From: Ardenticatenaceae bacterium
GTDB taxonomy: Bacteria > Chloroflexota > Anaerolineae > Promineifilales > Promineifilaceae
Assembly (NCBI GenBank): GCA_011525915.1
Contig: WYBM01000005.1
Location: forward strand, 1 to 64,000
Reading direction: 5' to 3'
DNA: 64,000 nucleotides
Below, one piece after another: positions 8,904 through 16,368 of the stretch; the first letter of the stretch is position 1; each line of letters begins with the position of its first letter. The notes under the pieces were generated by a model that saw only the letters and a program-made list of their open reading frames with translations, was not told the DNA's origin and searched no databases. The translations under genes and the position numbers were made by a program.

Positions 8904-9425
8904 ATGTTCAAGCGTATTAAGAATCTTTTGAATCAACCCGCCTCGCCGCCTGCGTCACGCCCTGCCACGCCCCCAGTCAATCACGAATACGAACTGGTCA
9001 AGTTCAGTGACAGTGAAGGCCGTGGCCTGGTTGTGCGCCGACTTTCTGATTTACAGAAACTGTCATGGCAAACGCTGCCTAAACGCGACGGGCTGCAATC
9101 GCTGAAGGTAGCCGGAACTTCGCACCGGTTGAAAGCCTTGCAAGCTAAAGCCTTTGAGCCTGGCAATACAATCCTTCTCGTGCCCGAACCGGAGAACCCC
9201 CACGATCCCAATGCTATCGCCGTTTATGATGCCGATCACCAGCTGCATGTGGGGTACGTGCCCGCTAACGAGTGTAAAAGGATTCTCCGGAAGATAGAAA
9301 AGGAGCGTTTTGCCTGTCTATCTATGTGGGAAGTGCGGAAGGGCAAACAACGAGTGGCGCTGCGCGTGCTCTTGATAGATGAAAAAACACTCCCCAGAGT
9401 AAAGGGGGTGACAATTCTTGACTGA
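8904..9425 (+). CDS. HIRAN-domain protein
   Basis: The 173-residue product has a poly-Ala/Pro linker (residues 12-27) and a HIRAN domain at about 75-160, recognised by VAGTSHR, FEPGNTILLVPEPENPHD and AIAVYDADHQLHVGYVPA. HIRAN domains bind DNA 3' ends or damaged and stalled structures and also occur alone in bacteria and phages. It is on the strand opposite the structural genes at the edge of the prophage and has its own good ribosome site (GGGGAAAGGA), which is typical of a lysogenically expressed cargo gene. Its role here is unknown. Confidence 0.72.
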   Translation: MFKRIKNLLNQPASPPASRPATPPVNHEYELVKFSDSEGRGLVVRRLSDLQKLSWQTLPKRDGLQSLKVAGTSHRLKALQAKAFEPGNTILLVPEPENPHDPNAIAVYDADHQLHVGYVPANECKRILRKIEKERFACLSMWEVRKGKQRVALRVLLIDEKTLPRVKGVTILD

Positions 9426-9482
9426 ACTTGTACAATGCTTTTAGACACAACCCTCCCCGCCGGTGCCCCCTCTTCCACCGGC

Positions 9483-9522
9483 AACGCAAAAGCCCCGGCT
9501 GCGACCCCGGGGCTTTTGCGTT
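9483..9522. terminator. Bidirectional terminator between converging units
   Basis: AACGCAAAAGCCCC at 9483-9496 pairs with GGGGCTTTTGCGTT at 9509-9522. It lies between the rightward HIRAN gene and the end of the long leftward structural transcript and can stop both. Confidence 0.75.
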
Positions 9523-9572
9523 CATCAGATAGGTGGTGACACTGTGTCACTACCTAGAGTATATGCGCAACA

Positions 9573-9728
9573 CTAACGGCCGTTTCTTCTCACCGTCGGC
9601 GGCGAACCGAACGGCCGTGACCGTTGCTGCAGGTGTTTGCGCGCAAACGGTGAGCGGCGGTAGGGGTTGAGCTGCCAGGCCAGCACCATCAACCCCAGCA
9701 GCAGCGTCAGTTCCTCAACGGGCGTCAT
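9573..9728 (-). CDS. 51-residue single-pass membrane protein
   Basis: The frame starts at ATG 9726-9728, overlapping the stop of the preceding gene (ATGA). Residues 7-20 (LTLLLGLMVLAWQL) form a hydrophobic segment followed by a strongly basic tail. It is the last gene of the leftward late transcript, just before the terminator. A holin or spanin-like lysis role is possible from size and place only. The palindrome GTTTGCGCGCAAAC lies inside the gene. Confidence 0.5.
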   Translation of the reverse strand: MTPVEELTLLLGLMVLAWQLNPYRRSPFARKHLQQRSRPFGSPPTVRRNGR

Positions 9729-9946
9729 TCCGGCTCCACCCCCATAACCACCTTCCGATCCTCATCAATCATCATTTCCAGTGTGTGCAGCAGCAGCCGG
9801 CCGTAACGCCGGCGCACCAGGCGCAGCAGCAGCCGGTCATACCAGGCCAGCGGCGCGTTGCCCAGGAGCCAGTCAGCGCCGTGGGTGATGCCTTGCAATG
9901 ACCGCGCATGATTGCGCATGAGGTGGCGAGCAATCTCCGGTGTCAT
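9725..9946 (-). CDS. Hypothetical phage protein, 73 residues
   Basis: Short, largely helical, basic centre (LLLRLVRRRYGRLLLH) and acidic C-terminus. Start and stop both overlap neighbours by four bases, so it is translated in a chain with the upstream EAD-like gene and the downstream membrane peptide. No family is recognised. A position near the end of the late operon suggests lysis or an accessory function. Confidence 0.55.
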   Translation of the reverse strand: MTPEIARHLMRNHARSLQGITHGADWLLGNAPLAWYDRLLLRLVRRRYGRLLLHTLEMMIDEDRKVVMGVEPE

Positions 9947-10424
9947 GCCGCTAGTTCCCCCGTATCCAGCAGCGCCGAGTGCCAGTCCACGTGCGGCCGC
10001 TCCTCAACTAATTGGGCCAGCAATGTGTCCAGCAGCCCACGCCGGCCAAAGTGCTGCACCAGCGCCCGCGCCCGGCCGGTTTTGTTCTGGCCGTTTAGCG
10101 TTTCTGGATCGATACCGAACTCGAATGCCATCGTATCAATTTCCTGTACGTCAAAGAATTCCTCTATCCATTCCGCGATTTTGGCCTCCGCCCGGCGCTG
10201 GCGGCGGACAGTCCGCCGCGTCGCCGGCGCAAGCCGCGCTTCCAGTTTGGCAACACGTAGCGCGAGTTGGCGGAGATCGTCGGACATCTGGGCGTTTTTT
10301 TTTGCTGCTCAGCGTACAGCTCGTTCTGAAACGTCATCCACATGATCATCGTGCCCTGCATCTCGGCGAGCTGGGACGAAATATTTTTGAGTTCCTGCTG
10401 CAGCACGGCCGTGTCCTGTTTCAT
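9943..10424 (-). CDS. Coiled-coil protein with EAD-like domain, probable -1 frameshift
   Basis: Two overlapping frames appear to make one protein. The first (start 10424) encodes a coiled coil and reaches a run of nine A on the coding strand (10303-10295); after it, the original frame becomes arginine-rich and unlike a natural fold. A -1 shift there joins a second frame ending at 9943, continuing the heptad pattern (DLRQLALRVAKLEARL), for about 160 residues in all. The C-terminal 60 residues, with FGIDPETLNGQNKTGRARAL and FGRRGLLDTLLAQLVEERP, match effector-associated (death-like) adaptor domains of bacterial conflict systems. The second frame also has its own ATG at 10287, so a separate short form is possible, as is a sequencing indel. 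Confidence 0.6.
10295..10303 (-). promoter_or_regulatory. A9 slippery run, candidate frameshift or slippage site
   Basis: On the coding strand nine consecutive A follow CAGC. The zero frame reads CAA AAA AAA ACG; slipping back one base gives AAC GCC and opens the EAD-like frame. Runs of this length support both ribosomal -1 frameshifting and transcriptional slippage. Confidence 0.5.
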
Positions 10425-10753
10425 TTGATTACCTCACGGCCTATCAGGTCAATCAAGACCTGTATTTCATTCATAGTTTCCTGCTGCAGCCGCTGGGCCG
10501 CCTCCCGGCTCACCTCGACATCGATGCTCTTGCGCTTGATGTAGGGCACGGCATCAATCCCCAGGGACTCCAGTTGCCGCCGGATGTTGACATTGGGCGT
10601 CTGCACTTCCAAGAGGGCCGTCACCCAGGCATAGACCTCGATTTGCCTTAGGAGTTCTTTCCGGTGCTTTTCTCGTTTCATCTGCTGCCGCTCCTCATGG
10701 GCATCGACGATAGCCTGGTGTAGGGGGCCGGTGATGCTTCTTTTGCTGCTCAT
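10421..10753 (-). CDS. Hypothetical phage protein, 110 residues
   Basis: Highly charged helical N-terminal half (about 15-45) followed by VYAWVTALLEVQTPNVNIRR and a C-terminal helical segment. The start at ATG 10753 overlaps the stop of the glycosyl-hydrolase-like gene by four bases; the stop overlaps the next start (ATGA). No family is recognised. It may be coiled coil and could partner with the coiled coil of the next gene. Confidence 0.55.
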   Translation of the reverse strand: MSSKRSITGPLHQAIVDAHEERQQMKREKHRKELLRQIEVYAWVTALLEVQTPNVNIRRQLESLGIDAVPYIKRKSIDVEVSREAAQRLQQETMNEIQVLIDLIGREVIK

Positions 10754-11613
10754 TTGCCGCCCACATGCCGGTCGGCCCACGCGTCACCAACCGGCGTTAA
10801 TTCCCCGTCACGGCCTAATAAATTTAGGCACTCCGGCCATTGCCAGTCCTGCACAATGAACCATGCGTACCTTTCTATCCTCGCATCCGCCTGCCAGGCG
10901 TCGATCATGGCGCCGGCCACGGCCGGGTCGCAGTGACCAAATTCCGTAACCCAGGCAGTTTGTGGCGCACCTGGATACTCCGCCAGCGCCCTGAACAAAC
11001 TATCTACAATCAGATGAGGTGGCTCATCCAAATAGGTGTGAATGGCTGCTACCTCCGGGGGCGGTAGCCCCATCTCAATGATTAAATCGTACCATTCCCT
11101 CAGCCATATCCAGCCACGCCAATAGTCTCTGTGGCTTACTGACGGGCCAACGAGGATGGCGTGCGGGTATTTGCGCTTTATGGCCTTGTACAGATAGGCG
11201 GCCTGGCGTGGCGTCATGTCGCACTGGCCGCCGGTGTCCGATCCCGGCAGGTCGGGTTCATTCAAGAAGAGCAGGTAACCTCTGTAATGCTCATCCATGC
11301 CGTGAGCGGCGGCTACGTCGAAGTAGTAGGTGGTCTGGTTGTCGTAGCTGTGGGGAGGCCACTGGTCGCACCAGATGTACGGCACGAATTGCATATTACC
11401 TATCTGTGGCCCATCTATCCTCACATTGTAGTCATACCACCAATCGGCATTTAGCAGCGCCGCTGTGTCCTCATTGGCGTTGTCTGGCCAGACAACGCCA
11501 GCCTTGCCTATTGGTGCAGACGGCGACATGATGAGCGGTAGGTATACCGTCTCGGTCGCTGGTGCCGGTCGCAAGAGTAGGAGGAGCGGAATCAAGATGG
11601 TGGTATATCGCAT
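10750..11613 (-). CDS. Secreted glycosyl-hydrolase-like protein
   Basis: From the ATG at 11613 the 287-residue product starts with a signal peptide (MRYTTILIPLLLLL) and a short YLPLIM segment common in Chloroflexota exported proteins. The rest resembles TIM-barrel glycosidases of the Asl1/GH128-like group: Glu119 in FLNEPD and Glu224 in WVTEFG are plausible acid/base and nucleophile. Substrate is unknown; a cell-wall or surface glycan is likely. It follows the tail-fibre genes, so it could act in lysis, as a depolymerase, or modify the lysogen surface. Confidence 0.62.
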   Translation of the reverse strand: MRYTTILIPLLLLLRPAPATETVYLPLIMSPSAPIGKAGVVWPDNANEDTAALLNADWWYDYNVRIDGPQIGNMQFVPYIWCDQWPPHSYDNQTTYYFDVAAAHGMDEHYRGYLLFLNEPDLPGSDTGGQCDMTPRQAAYLYKAIKRKYPHAILVGPSVSHRDYWRGWIWLREWYDLIIEMGLPPPEVAAIHTYLDEPPHLIVDSLFRALAEYPGAPQTAWVTEFGHCDPAVAGAMIDAWQADARIERYAWFIVQDWQWPECLNLLGRDGELTPVGDAWADRHVGGK

Positions 11614-11620
11614 CACGGCA

Positions 11621-11935
11621 TCACCGCTCGGCAATCACATTAAAATAGGTTTCGATCAAATTGCCGCTCACGGTGTACTTCACTTCCACGCGATAAACCT
11701 TGCCGGCCGTTAGTGACTGTAATTTTGGCAAGGTGATCACATCGGACGCCACCGAAGGGCTACCAGATGGCATGACAGTGCTGGTTACGTCCTCATAGCT
11801 GGCCTTGACATCAAATACTTTTACGCTGGGTGACGTGGGGCTGCTACCTACCTTCGTGGTAGAAAGAGTGTAGACGATTTGCTCATCCACGCCCTGTGCT
11901 TGGTCGCCTTCTTCTACGCTGCGCTCATAGCTCAT
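11621..11935 (-). CDS. Hypothetical phage structural protein, 104 residues
   Basis: Beta-rich, with the pattern of a single immunoglobulin-like or fibre-tip domain: KVFDVKASYEDVTSTVMPSG, a central strand set, then YRVEVKYTVSGNLIETYFNV at the end. It lies between fibre genes and the glycosyl-hydrolase-like gene and is coupled to the upstream 88-residue gene by a four-base overlap. A minor tail or fibre accessory role is inferred from position. Confidence 0.55.
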   Translation of the reverse strand: MSYERSVEEGDQAQGVDEQIVYTLSTTKVGSSPTSPSVKVFDVKASYEDVTSTVMPSGSPSVASDVITLPKLQSLTAGKVYRVEVKYTVSGNLIETYFNVIAER

Positions 11936-12198
11936 CTTTCACCTGCCGTTAAACTAAAATCGCGTCTGACTGCCGTCAAACTAAAATCTCGGATGACGGC
12001 CGTCAGGCTAAAATCACGCGCCACGGCCGTCAGGTCAACAATGCCTGCGGCGACAACCGCAGCTGCGGCCAGGATACCGCAGTACCCCCAGCCAACTTCT
12101 TGCCGCCACTCCTGATCCTTGACGGCGTTAGGTGTTACCCCTGTTCCAAGCGGGATACCGGCCACGCACCGGCGTTTTTCTGCCGTATCAATCGCCAT
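11932..12198 (-). CDS. Repeat-bearing 88-residue phage protein
   Basis: The N-terminal part includes GYCGILAAAAVVAAGIV, a weak membrane segment. The C-terminal 36 residues are four copies of a nine- to ten-residue unit, (D/R)DFSLTAVxR, encoded by a tandem DNA repeat of about 30 bases at 11945-12035. Start and stop abut neighbours. Function unknown; the repeats may form a small solenoid or be an expandable linker in a fibre complex. Confidence 0.5.
   Translation of the reverse strand: MAIDTAEKRRCVAGIPLGTGVTPNAVKDQEWRQEVGWGYCGILAAAAVVAAGIVDLTAVARDFSLTAVIRDFSLTAVRRDFSLTAGER
11945..12035. repeat. Tandem repeat of about 30 bases, 3 to 4 copies
   Basis: A unit containing the complement of ACGGCAGTC or ACGGCCGTC followed by AGACGCGATTTTAG-like sequence is repeated with substitutions. 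Some copies hold the octamer ACGGCCGT. The repeat period keeps the reading frame of the 88-residue gene. Confidence 0.6.
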
Positions 12199-14516
12199 TA
12201 CGGTGCGTTACCCTCCGTCTCTGTGTAGGTTGTGCCGTCATCTGACAAATCCTTCTCCCACTCAGCCGCATCTGAATCGTCAAAAAAGGTTTTCTTGGTG
12301 GCCGTTACTGTGACCTTATTACGCAGCGCCATGTAGAGATACCCTACTTTGGTCGCCAGTGTGGCGGTCGCTGCCGGTACGCCGGTCGGCTCGCCAAAGG
12401 TGTCGGTATTCAGCACGTCCAGCACCTCCGCATTGACCTGCGCGGCACTCAGATTGTTGAGCGCCGTAATTGAGGCGGCGGTAGCCAGTCCACTTTGGAT
12501 TTCCGTAACGGCATCAGCCGCCAGTGCATCGGCGTCAATGGCATCGGTGGCTATGGACGTGGCAGTTATTCCGTTGGCCCCCACGCTGCCAATACTGCCG
12601 GATAGGTTGCCTTGAATGTCGGCATTAACATCAAAGCCGCCTCCAGCGCCCACAGCTTCGATGCCGTCACCGGCCGTTTGTGCTGCGGCATTGATCCCGT
12701 CGCCCGATGTAATACCGCCCTGAGCGCGTATGCCGTGCCCTGTAGCGCCGCCGGTGGCTCTTAGCCCTGCACCTGCACCTTGACCGAGGGCATATATGCC
12801 TTCGTTGCCACCAGACCCAAACGCGAAAAAGCCTATGCCGCCACCGAGACCGCCCGCAACCATCCCCGCGCCCGCTATGGAGCCGCCCTGCGCTTCCAGG
12901 CCGACCCCACTTGAACCACCATTGACCCGGAGCCCGGCCCCGGAGCCGTGCCCTAGCCCCTGAATACCGTGCCCATTGTTGCCGGTACTCTCTGACTTAA
13001 TGCCCGGACCGCCCGAATTGGAGATGTGGACACCGCCGTTGGCATCGTTGGCAGCGACACGCAGCTTTGTCAGGGTCATCGTTGCCCCGGTGCCGTCAAA
13101 GGCAGCCTCAAGCCCGTCGGCCGCGGCGGCGTCTTCGCTGATGGCCCCCATATTGGCGTCTATGCGACCGCCTACCAGCGCGGCCGGGAGTCTTCCTTGT
13201 GTTACGTCATGTTCTGCTTGCAGAGCCTCCAGGGAATCTGTGGCGGGATTGTACGTACCGCCGACATCGGATGGGGCTGCCACGTCGCTACGGAGTAGAG
13301 CTTGCAGGAACCCCAGGATGGTATTCACGCCCGACCCTGTGAATGCCCCTAGTCGATTGAGGATTGTGCTTTGATTGGCTGCCGTGGCCAGATACGTCAG
13401 CATGGCAGTCACCCCCCACAGCACTGGCACGTTATCTCCCGTGACCTTAACTCCTGCATCAGTGGCATTAAGACCACCACCATAAATCTCGGCCCCGCTG
13501 CCAGTACCGCTTAATCCGCCTTGCACAAAAATACCGCTGTTTTCTGCTGCTATTTGGACTCCATAGGTGCCTCCAATGATGGTGGCGGCGTTAGCTACCC
13601 CTTGCCCCGTGATAGTTAGGGCTGGTCCAGGCCCTGTACTTCGCAAGGTCATTGGGGCCCCTACCCCATCGAACACAGCTTCGCAATTGTCAGCAGCTAC
13701 GGAATCTCCAGAGATAGCGGTAGCGTCGGCGTTCACCCGCCCCCCTGCCGTGATAGGCACAGCCGCTCCGGTACTGGTGATGTTGGTCGCGGCCGTTAGT
13801 GTTCGGGTGACTGATGCCCAGACATCGGCCGCGCTATGACTAGATCGGCTGCTGATGGTGGCATTCAGATTGTCCACAATAAGCTTGCCGACACTGCCGA
13901 CTGTGGTTAGGGCGCTGGTAAGGGCGTCCCAGATCGCCTGCACACCCGCCGCACTCAAGGCGTATCCTGTCTTGCCTATATTCCAGTCGCCCTTGCCGTT
14001 CAGGGCACCAGCAGCAATACCAGCCGCTGTTAGCCAGTTCGACGTAATGGCAGGCAGATTCGTTAGGGTTGTCACGGTGTCTACTGCTCCCGAAGTCGTA
14101 GCAATTTCGCCCTGCCCCGTACCGTCTTTGACGGTGACGACCGGATAACCTGCCGTATCAGGCGATGCCACATTGGTGCCATTCCACTGGGTCACACTGA
14201 CCCGCACATCACCGGCCTCTTCAGGATAGAGGACGATGGGCGTAGTCTTGGCCCCGGCCGTACCGGTCTTGACGATAATGGCCACCGTATCGGCGTTCAT
14301 CTCATCAGCCGTGAGATCGAGAAAATACATGCCTGAACTAGTGGCGATTTCCGTCGCCTCATTGGTGCAGTCGGTAAAGGTGCCCCCGTCCTTAGATACC
14401 TCGGAATCAAGACTTGCCGCACCAGTGACGAGATCCCCGTCAGCGTCAAAGATGGGAAACGTAACTCGGTGCGCCACATTCTTCTTAGGTATGGGTTTTG
14501 CATCTGATGCCGCCAT
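12198..14516 (-). CDS. Large tail-fibre-like protein
   Basis: The 772-residue product begins with a beta-rich module (about 1-100) seen in phage adhesion proteins, with VTFPIFDADGDLVTGAASLD. A long low-complexity part is rich in Gly, Ala, Asn and Thr; between about 455 and 655 there are repeats such as GAGLRVNGG, GIYALGQGAGAGLRA and GHGIRAQGG, expected to form a beta-helix or trimeric fibre. It ends in a coiled or helical tail. The preferred start is ATG 14516 behind AGGTAA; an upstream ATG at 14543 lies inside the previous gene. It probably binds the host surface. Confidence 0.7.
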   Translation of the reverse strand: MAASDAKPIPKKNVAHRVTFPIFDADGDLVTGAASLDSEVSKDGGTFTDCTNEATEIATSSGMYFLDLTADEMNADTVAIIVKTGTAGAKTTPIVLYPEEAGDVRVSVTQWNGTNVASPDTAGYPVVTVKDGTGQGEIATTSGAVDTVTTLTNLPAITSNWLTAAGIAAGALNGKGDWNIGKTGYALSAAGVQAIWDALTSALTTVGSVGKLIVDNLNATISSRSSHSAADVWASVTRTLTAATNITSTGAAVPITAGGRVNADATAISGDSVAADNCEAVFDGVGAPMTLRSTGPGPALTITGQGVANAATIIGGTYGVQIAAENSGIFVQGGLSGTGSGAEIYGGGLNATDAGVKVTGDNVPVLWGVTAMLTYLATAANQSTILNRLGAFTGSGVNTILGFLQALLRSDVAAPSDVGGTYNPATDSLEALQAEHDVTQGRLPAALVGGRIDANMGAISEDAAAADGLEAAFDGTGATMTLTKLRVAANDANGGVHISNSGGPGIKSESTGNNGHGIQGLGHGSGAGLRVNGGSSGVGLEAQGGSIAGAGMVAGGLGGGIGFFAFGSGGNEGIYALGQGAGAGLRATGGATGHGIRAQGGITSGDGINAAAQTAGDGIEAVGAGGGFDVNADIQGNLSGSIGSVGANGITATSIATDAIDADALAADAVTEIQSGLATAASITALNNLSAAQVNAEVLDVLNTDTFGEPTGVPAATATLATKVGYLYMALRNKVTVTATKKTFFDDSDAAEWEKDLSDDGTTYTETEGNAP

Positions 14517-14518
14517 AA

Positions 14519-15250
14519 TTACCTGCCTATCCTGGGGTGCCACTGATGCAACCCAGCCATCATCCCACGCATCTGCATAGGTTGTCCGCCAGCCGCTGCT
14601 GCTGCTGCCTTAAGTTCAAACGCCGCTATCGCCCAGCGAAAAGAACCGGTGGACGTGGCATTAAAAGTGTCACTGCCCCCGGTAGCTGGCTCATCTGCCA
14701 TCCAGAACGAAATATTGTTATTAGTGCTGTCCGCTCGCTCTACACTCCCTGATCCAGGCGTATATGGTCCACCTGATGCTGTTTGTTGAACGATGCCGCC
14801 GATGATCCAACTATCGCTGGCCCCGGTGGTGAAGGTGCAACTTGGTGCGGTAGATGTGCCCGTCGCTGCACCAGTATTAACGCCTACGCCGTTATTGGCT
14901 CCGGTGTACTCTGTCACCACCAATGTCAGCCCGTCGCCCGTGTCGTTTATTTCCGAGATAGTGCCCACCACGTTAGCCGTGGTGTTGGTGGGGTTATCCA
15001 GTGACCATCCCTCAGATGTCAGGTAGTTATCAGTTGCATAATTTAATTGCGCCCTGACCCGAAAAGAAAAATTCTCGGATGTATTAAAGACCACCGAAGA
15101 GCCGGTGGGCGCAGCAGCGCCTGTATTATCTATCCATAACAGCATGGCCGTCAGCGAGCGGTCAGTACCCGCCCCAACCGCAAAGGACGATGTAACCGTG
15201 GTGGCTCCCGTGGTATTTGCTACCTGCGTCTGCACATGCGCTATAGCCAT
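14519..15250 (-). CDS. Tail or fibre structural protein, 243 residues
   Basis: A beta-rich, Thr/Ser/Asn/Gly-rich protein of the lectin or jelly-roll kind seen among phage and Chloroflexota structural proteins: SLTAMLLWIDNTGAAAP, WIIGGIVQQTASGG and FRWAIAAFELKAAAAA mark strands of a sandwich. It ends 2 bases before the ATG of the large fibre gene. Probably a receptor-binding or fibre component; no catalytic motif is seen. Confidence 0.6.
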   Translation of the reverse strand: MAIAHVQTQVANTTGATTVTSSFAVGAGTDRSLTAMLLWIDNTGAAAPTGSSVVFNTSENFSFRVRAQLNYATDNYLTSEGWSLDNPTNTTANVVGTISEINDTGDGLTLVVTEYTGANNGVGVNTGAATGTSTAPSCTFTTGASDSWIIGGIVQQTASGGPYTPGSGSVERADSTNNNISFWMADEPATGGSDTFNATSTGSFRWAIAAFELKAAAAAAGGQPMQMRGMMAGLHQWHPRIGR

Positions 15251-15432
15251 CGGTTATTCTTCATTCTCCGCTCAACCTCTGCGGCTTCACCCGCAGTCAG
15301 TTCGATAGTCTGTACCCACATCATCACCAGACGGCCGTCTTTTGTACGGCCGTATTCCACCCCGTCTATTATGATGCCTACCTCGATCACATCTTCGCCC
15401 GGTGGCGGAGTGGTTATAGTCAGGGTAGGCAT
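15241..15432 (-). CDS. Hypothetical phage protein, 63 residues
   Basis: Small protein starting at ATG 15432 that overlaps the stop of the upstream 99-residue gene. It has an N-terminal beta segment (TLTITTPPPGEDVIEVGIII) and a C-terminal charged helix (ELTAGEAAEVERRMKNN). Function unknown; located in the tail-fibre cluster. Confidence 0.55.
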   Translation of the reverse strand: MPTLTITTPPPGEDVIEVGIIIDGVEYGRTKDGRLVMMWVQTIELTAGEAAEVERRMKNNRWL

Positions 15433-15731
15433 TAGGGCGCATCCACCACAACTTCCCACCCATCTGGCAGTTTGTAGCTGCCGGGTTCCAATGGGTCAGG
15501 GACCACCTGAAATACCCCAATAATCGTTCTTTGCCCGCTGCGTGACGTTTCGGTGCGGGCATAAATCTGTACCCCCAGGTCATTCCATAACTGCGCTCGC
15601 ACAGCCACACGGCCGTTGCGCGGGTTATCCCAACTGACACTGGTGAGCCGCAATGTGGTGGCGTCATAGTTAATCGCGACGGTGATTGTTTGTCCCTCGG
15701 CCGTAAATGAAGATTGCTCCAAGATTGCCAT
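15432..15731 (-). CDS. Tail accessory protein, paralogue 1 of 3
   Basis: A 99-residue beta-rich protein starting MAILEQSSFTAEGQ. It is similar in length and pattern to the next two upstream genes: an N-terminal strand with a SFT-type motif, a middle R-L-T-S/A-V-x-W-D segment, then Q-L-W or E-L-R and a C-terminal G-x-Y-x-L/W-Q-x-G-W segment. No family name is known to me. It is likely a small decoration or fibre-hub subunit. Confidence 0.6.
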   Translation of the reverse strand: MAILEQSSFTAEGQTITVAINYDATTLRLTSVSWDNPRNGRVAVRAQLWNDLGVQIYARTETSRSGQRTIIGVFQVVPDPLEPGSYKLPDGWEVVVDAP

Positions 15732-15743
15732 ACCTAAATCTCC

Positions 15744-16043
15744 TTATGAGATAACCATAAATTTATAGGTCCAGCCCGCTTGAAGCTGGAACCATCCTTG
15801 CCCATCAGATACCACCAGGTGATTACCGGGTATCGGCTGCTGCCCGGAGTTGCCCGCGCCATTGCCGGAGATGATGACCGTGTTGGCCGCATCCCGCAGC
15901 TCAAAAAACACTTGATTGACGGCGTTCTTGTCCCATTCCACGGCCGTCAGCCGGTTAGTAACATCGTTAAACATCCACCGCAGTTCAAACTGTTGGCCGT
16001 TATGATTGGTGAACGTTGACTTCTCCAACACCACAATCGCCAT
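15744..16043 (-). CDS. Tail accessory protein, paralogue 2 of 3
   Basis: The 99-residue product starts MAIVVLEKSTFTNHNGQQ and shares the RLTAVEWD segment with RLTSVSWD of paralogue 1. It has a beta-strand pattern throughout and ends GWFQLQAGWTYKFMV. The start overlaps the stop of paralogue 3. Confidence 0.6.
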   Translation of the reverse strand: MAIVVLEKSTFTNHNGQQFELRWMFNDVTNRLTAVEWDKNAVNQVFFELRDAANTVIISGNGAGNSGQQPIPGNHLVVSDGQGWFQLQAGWTYKFMVIS

Positions 16044-16336
16044 TACAGCACCTCAAACAACGCTTCTACATTGTCAGGCAAGCGGTATTTGCCGTTGCCC
16101 ATGTCAATGACAAGTATGCTCGCCGGCAGCGGTTTGGCTCCGTTCTTGACGCTCTCGTTACCGGTGAGGGTAAAAACCATGGTTCCGTTTTCCCACAAGC
16201 GGACACGCACGGGCAAGACGGACGGCTTGCTGAAGGTGGCCTTTTCCAGCACCAATGACACGGTATTGCACCATAGATCGAACTGGTATGCCTGGCCGTC
16301 AATAACACTGGTGAGGGTTTCAAAAACAATAACCAT
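16043..16336 (-). CDS. Tail accessory protein, paralogue 3 of 3
   Basis: The 97-residue product (VIVFETLTSVIDGQAYQFD) is the most divergent of the three but keeps the layout, including VRVRLWENGTMVFTLTGN and GNGKYRLPDNVEALFEV at its end. The three genes are adjacent and on one strand, which suggests duplication followed by divergence, perhaps to build a hetero-oligomeric ring or tip. Confidence 0.55.
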   Translation of the reverse strand: MVIVFETLTSVIDGQAYQFDLWCNTVSLVLEKATFSKPSVLPVRVRLWENGTMVFTLTGNESVKNGAKPLPASILVIDMGNGKYRLPDNVEALFEVL

Positions 16337-16368
16337 AGGTTTCCTCCATGTGCAGATCAGTCATAGTC

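Noticed and set aside
11945..12035. CRISPR-like array
   Set aside because: The repeats are contiguous, in frame with a protein gene and have no spacers.
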